6,767 nt of DNA, taken from positions 1 to 6,767 of the forward strand of contig JAEZDQ010000038.1 of assembly GCA_023433225.1 (NCBI GenBank), read 5' to 3'. The stretch is from Bacteroidota bacterium. GTDB lineage: Bacteria; Bacteroidota; Bacteroidia; Flavobacteriales; Weeksellaceae. Position 1 is the first letter of the stretch, and each line of letters starts with the position of its first letter. The notes under the pieces are model-generated. The model searched no databases. It saw nothing but the letters and a program-made list of their open reading frames with translations, and was not told where the DNA came from. Made by a program: the position numbers and the translations under genes. Positions 5,577 to 6,767 of this stretch are shown one piece after another.

Positions 5577-5609
5577 ATGCTTGTCCGGCATCCCTTTAGC
5601 TATCGGGAT
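5575..5609. repeat. Two overlapping, mutually exclusive inverted repeats at the right end of the array
   Basis: GGATGC (5575-5580) and GCATCC (5588-5593) form a perfect 6-bp stem with a 7-nt loop. ATCCC (5590-5594) and GGGAT (5605-5609) form a second stem around a central TAGCTA. The stems share 5590-5593, so only one can form at a time. Either could end the macroglobulin transcript, coming from the right, but neither has a proper T-run on that strand. The rest of the gap up to 5653 shows nothing recognisable. Confidence 0.45.
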
Positions 5610-5653
5610 TATCATGAAGGCGCGGATGGTGTTCTATTTTACCCCATATTCAT

Positions 5654-6767
5654 TTATTCAATCACCACCCTTATCCCCTCCGAATGTGCACTGAGTTCGG
5701 GCGCGTACATGTTTTGCAAAGAAGTAATCCCGTTGGAGAAGTTCCCTGCATTGTTGGCTCTCAGCTCGTACTCGAAAACATAAGTCCCTTTGGGCATGTA
5801 GTCGATGAAGAAGTTCGTGGCCGCATCGCGGGTGCTTTCATAATAGCCCAGCCTGCCTTGGCGTTTGTAGCTCGACAATACATTCAGGGGTTCAAAGCCG
5901 CTGGCACGCATGTCCTTGATGTGGATGAACTCCATCTCCCTGTCGGTCTGGATTTCTAAACGAACTGTTACCAAATCACCCACTTGGATGGGTGTGTTCT
6001 CGGTGATTGGGGTCAGCACCGGGCCTTGGTCGGTATTCTTTTTCAGGAAGAGTTTTTTCCTGAACCTGACCCCGGTTTCGGCGGAAGTAATCCGGTCCAA
6101 ATCCTCAAAATACTGCCAGTACAAAGCACCCCAAGCCACGCCCGGAGAAGTCTTCTTTATTTCAACCGTCGCCATTTCCGGTTGAATTTCCGCTTTGTCC
6201 CAACTCGTTTTGACATAGCCGCTGCCGCTTTGCGGTGCTTTTTCCAGAGATTTCATATCCAGTACTTCACTGCCTATTTTCACGGTAATGCCTTCTTCGG
6301 CGTTCGTCCAGTCCTTTCCGGTGCTCATCAGTGCAAAAACGGCTTCGGTGGTTGCTTTGGTGGATTCCCATTGGTTGGTTTGGCGGTTCTTCAGCAACCA
6401 GACTTTCATGCTTTCTACACTTTCCACATCATTCAAAACTTCGTCAAAAGCTTCAATCAACAGTGCCTGGGTTTCGATGGGTGCTTGGTACCAGAACCAT
6501 CCGGCCACGTTGGATTTCCAGTACATGCCCATCTCATCGCTCTGGACTGCATGGTCTTTGATGGAAAGCAACAACTTCTCGGCAGCTTCCTTTTTACCGA
6601 AACGATGGAAGATCAGGGACAACATCGCCTGGGTTTGTAAGCTCTGGTCGAATTGGCCTTTGTCCAATTCCTTTAAGAAATAATCCTTTGCCTGAGCGGC
6701 TTTATTGCCCAACGGATATTGCTCCAGGAAATAACTTCGGGCATATAGGTATTGGATTCCATTGTAA
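5654..6767 (-). CDS. Bacterial alpha-2-macroglobulin, C-terminal part (5' end outside the window)
   Basis: The frame is open from the stop at 5654 to the right edge, giving 370 visible C-terminal residues; the TTG at 6712 is internal. The first visible third or so is helical (YNGIQYLYARSYFLEQYP, then helices rich in Leu and Ala), as in the alpha/alpha barrel of the thioester domain region. The rest is beta-rich. The last 89 residues contain the block typical of large Bacteroidota macroglobulins: IKDMRASGFEP, GYYESTRDAATNFFIDY, PKGTYVFEYELRANNAG, FSNGITSLQNMYAPE. Such proteins are usually near 2000 residues, exported, and thought to trap or inhibit proteases at the cell envelope. The bait region and any thioester motif (CxEQ) are outside the window, so the subclass is open. 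The C-terminus looks complete. It is convergent with ppk2 across the repeat region, with no clear terminator of its own. Confidence 0.88.
   Translation of the reverse strand, partial: YNGIQYLYARSYFLEQYPLGNKAAQAKDYFLKELDKGQFDQSLQTQAMLSLIFHRFGKKEAAEKLLLSIKDHAVQSDEMGMYWKSNVAGWFWYQAPIETQALLIEAFDEVLNDVESVESMKVWLLKNRQTNQWESTKATTEAVFALMSTGKDWTNAEEGITVKIGSEVLDMKSLEKAPQSGSGYVKTSWDKAEIQPEMATVEIKKTSPGVAWGALYWQYFEDLDRITSAETGVRFRKKLFLKKNTDQGPVLTPITENTPIQVGDLVTVRLEIQTDREMEFIHIKDMRASGFEPLNVLSSYKRQGRLGYYESTRDAATNFFIDYMPKGTYVFEYELRANNAGNFSNGITSLQNMYAPELSAHSEGIRVVIE

Noticed and set aside
5499..5783. + strand open frame that starts in the array and continues into the macroglobulin gene
   Set aside because: It begins at a TTG in the array and its second half is antisense to a well-supported gene; the only ATG before the macroglobulin region (5577) lacks support.
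5984..6640. Long 218-codon + strand open frame
   Set aside because: It lies fully antisense to the macroglobulin gene and its composition (Cys, Phe, His, Arg-rich) is that of a shadow frame.

Overview
The window looks like chromosome from a member of the Bacteroidota, most likely a flavobacterium. The reasons are the TAnnTTTG-type -7 promoter boxes just upstream of starts, the near absence of Shine-Dalgarno sequences, and gene types typical of that phylum: a PspC protein with a beta-rich C-terminal domain, a hotdog thioesterase next to a short isochorismate synthase, and a very large alpha-2-macroglobulin. No database search was possible; assignments rest on motifs and remembered family sequences.

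Layout, left to right. (1) The 3' part of a PspC-domain membrane protein enters from the left edge and ends at a clear Rho-independent terminator. (2) A new + strand unit starts from a promoter almost touching the ATG. It holds a small PlsC-like acyltransferase, a MenI-type thioesterase (1-nt overlap) and a MenF isochorismate synthase (short overlap). The last two fit menaquinone synthesis: MenF commits chorismate to the pathway and MenI hydrolyses DHNA-CoA later. (3) A strong hairpin terminator separates this unit from a convergent - strand gene for an Fe/Mn superoxide dismutase with a lipoprotein signal peptide, so an extracytoplasmic enzyme. (4) Divergent from it lies ppk2, a polyphosphate kinase 2. 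(5) About 490 bp without a convincing gene follow, between the convergent 3' ends of ppk2 and the next gene. (6) The 3' part of a bacterial alpha-2-macroglobulin gene on the - strand runs off the right edge.

The most unusual part is region 5. It holds 13 consecutive, indel-free units of exactly 21 bp (5304-5576). Each has two conserved blocks, TTAGGT and ACCCAAA, that are nearly inverted copies of each other. Because of this symmetry, both strands read as a Leu-Gly-x-x-Pro-Lys-x heptapeptide repeat, but neither strand has a convincing start. The array is flanked by a hairpin between 11-bp direct repeats on the left and by two overlapping, mutually exclusive hairpins on the right. A noncoding structural or protein-binding array is the favoured reading, and it is the best candidate here for something undescribed.

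The genes do not form one pathway. The links seen are the men pair, a loose envelope/stress theme (PspC, exported SOD, macroglobulin, polyphosphate metabolism) and the non-genic repeat region.
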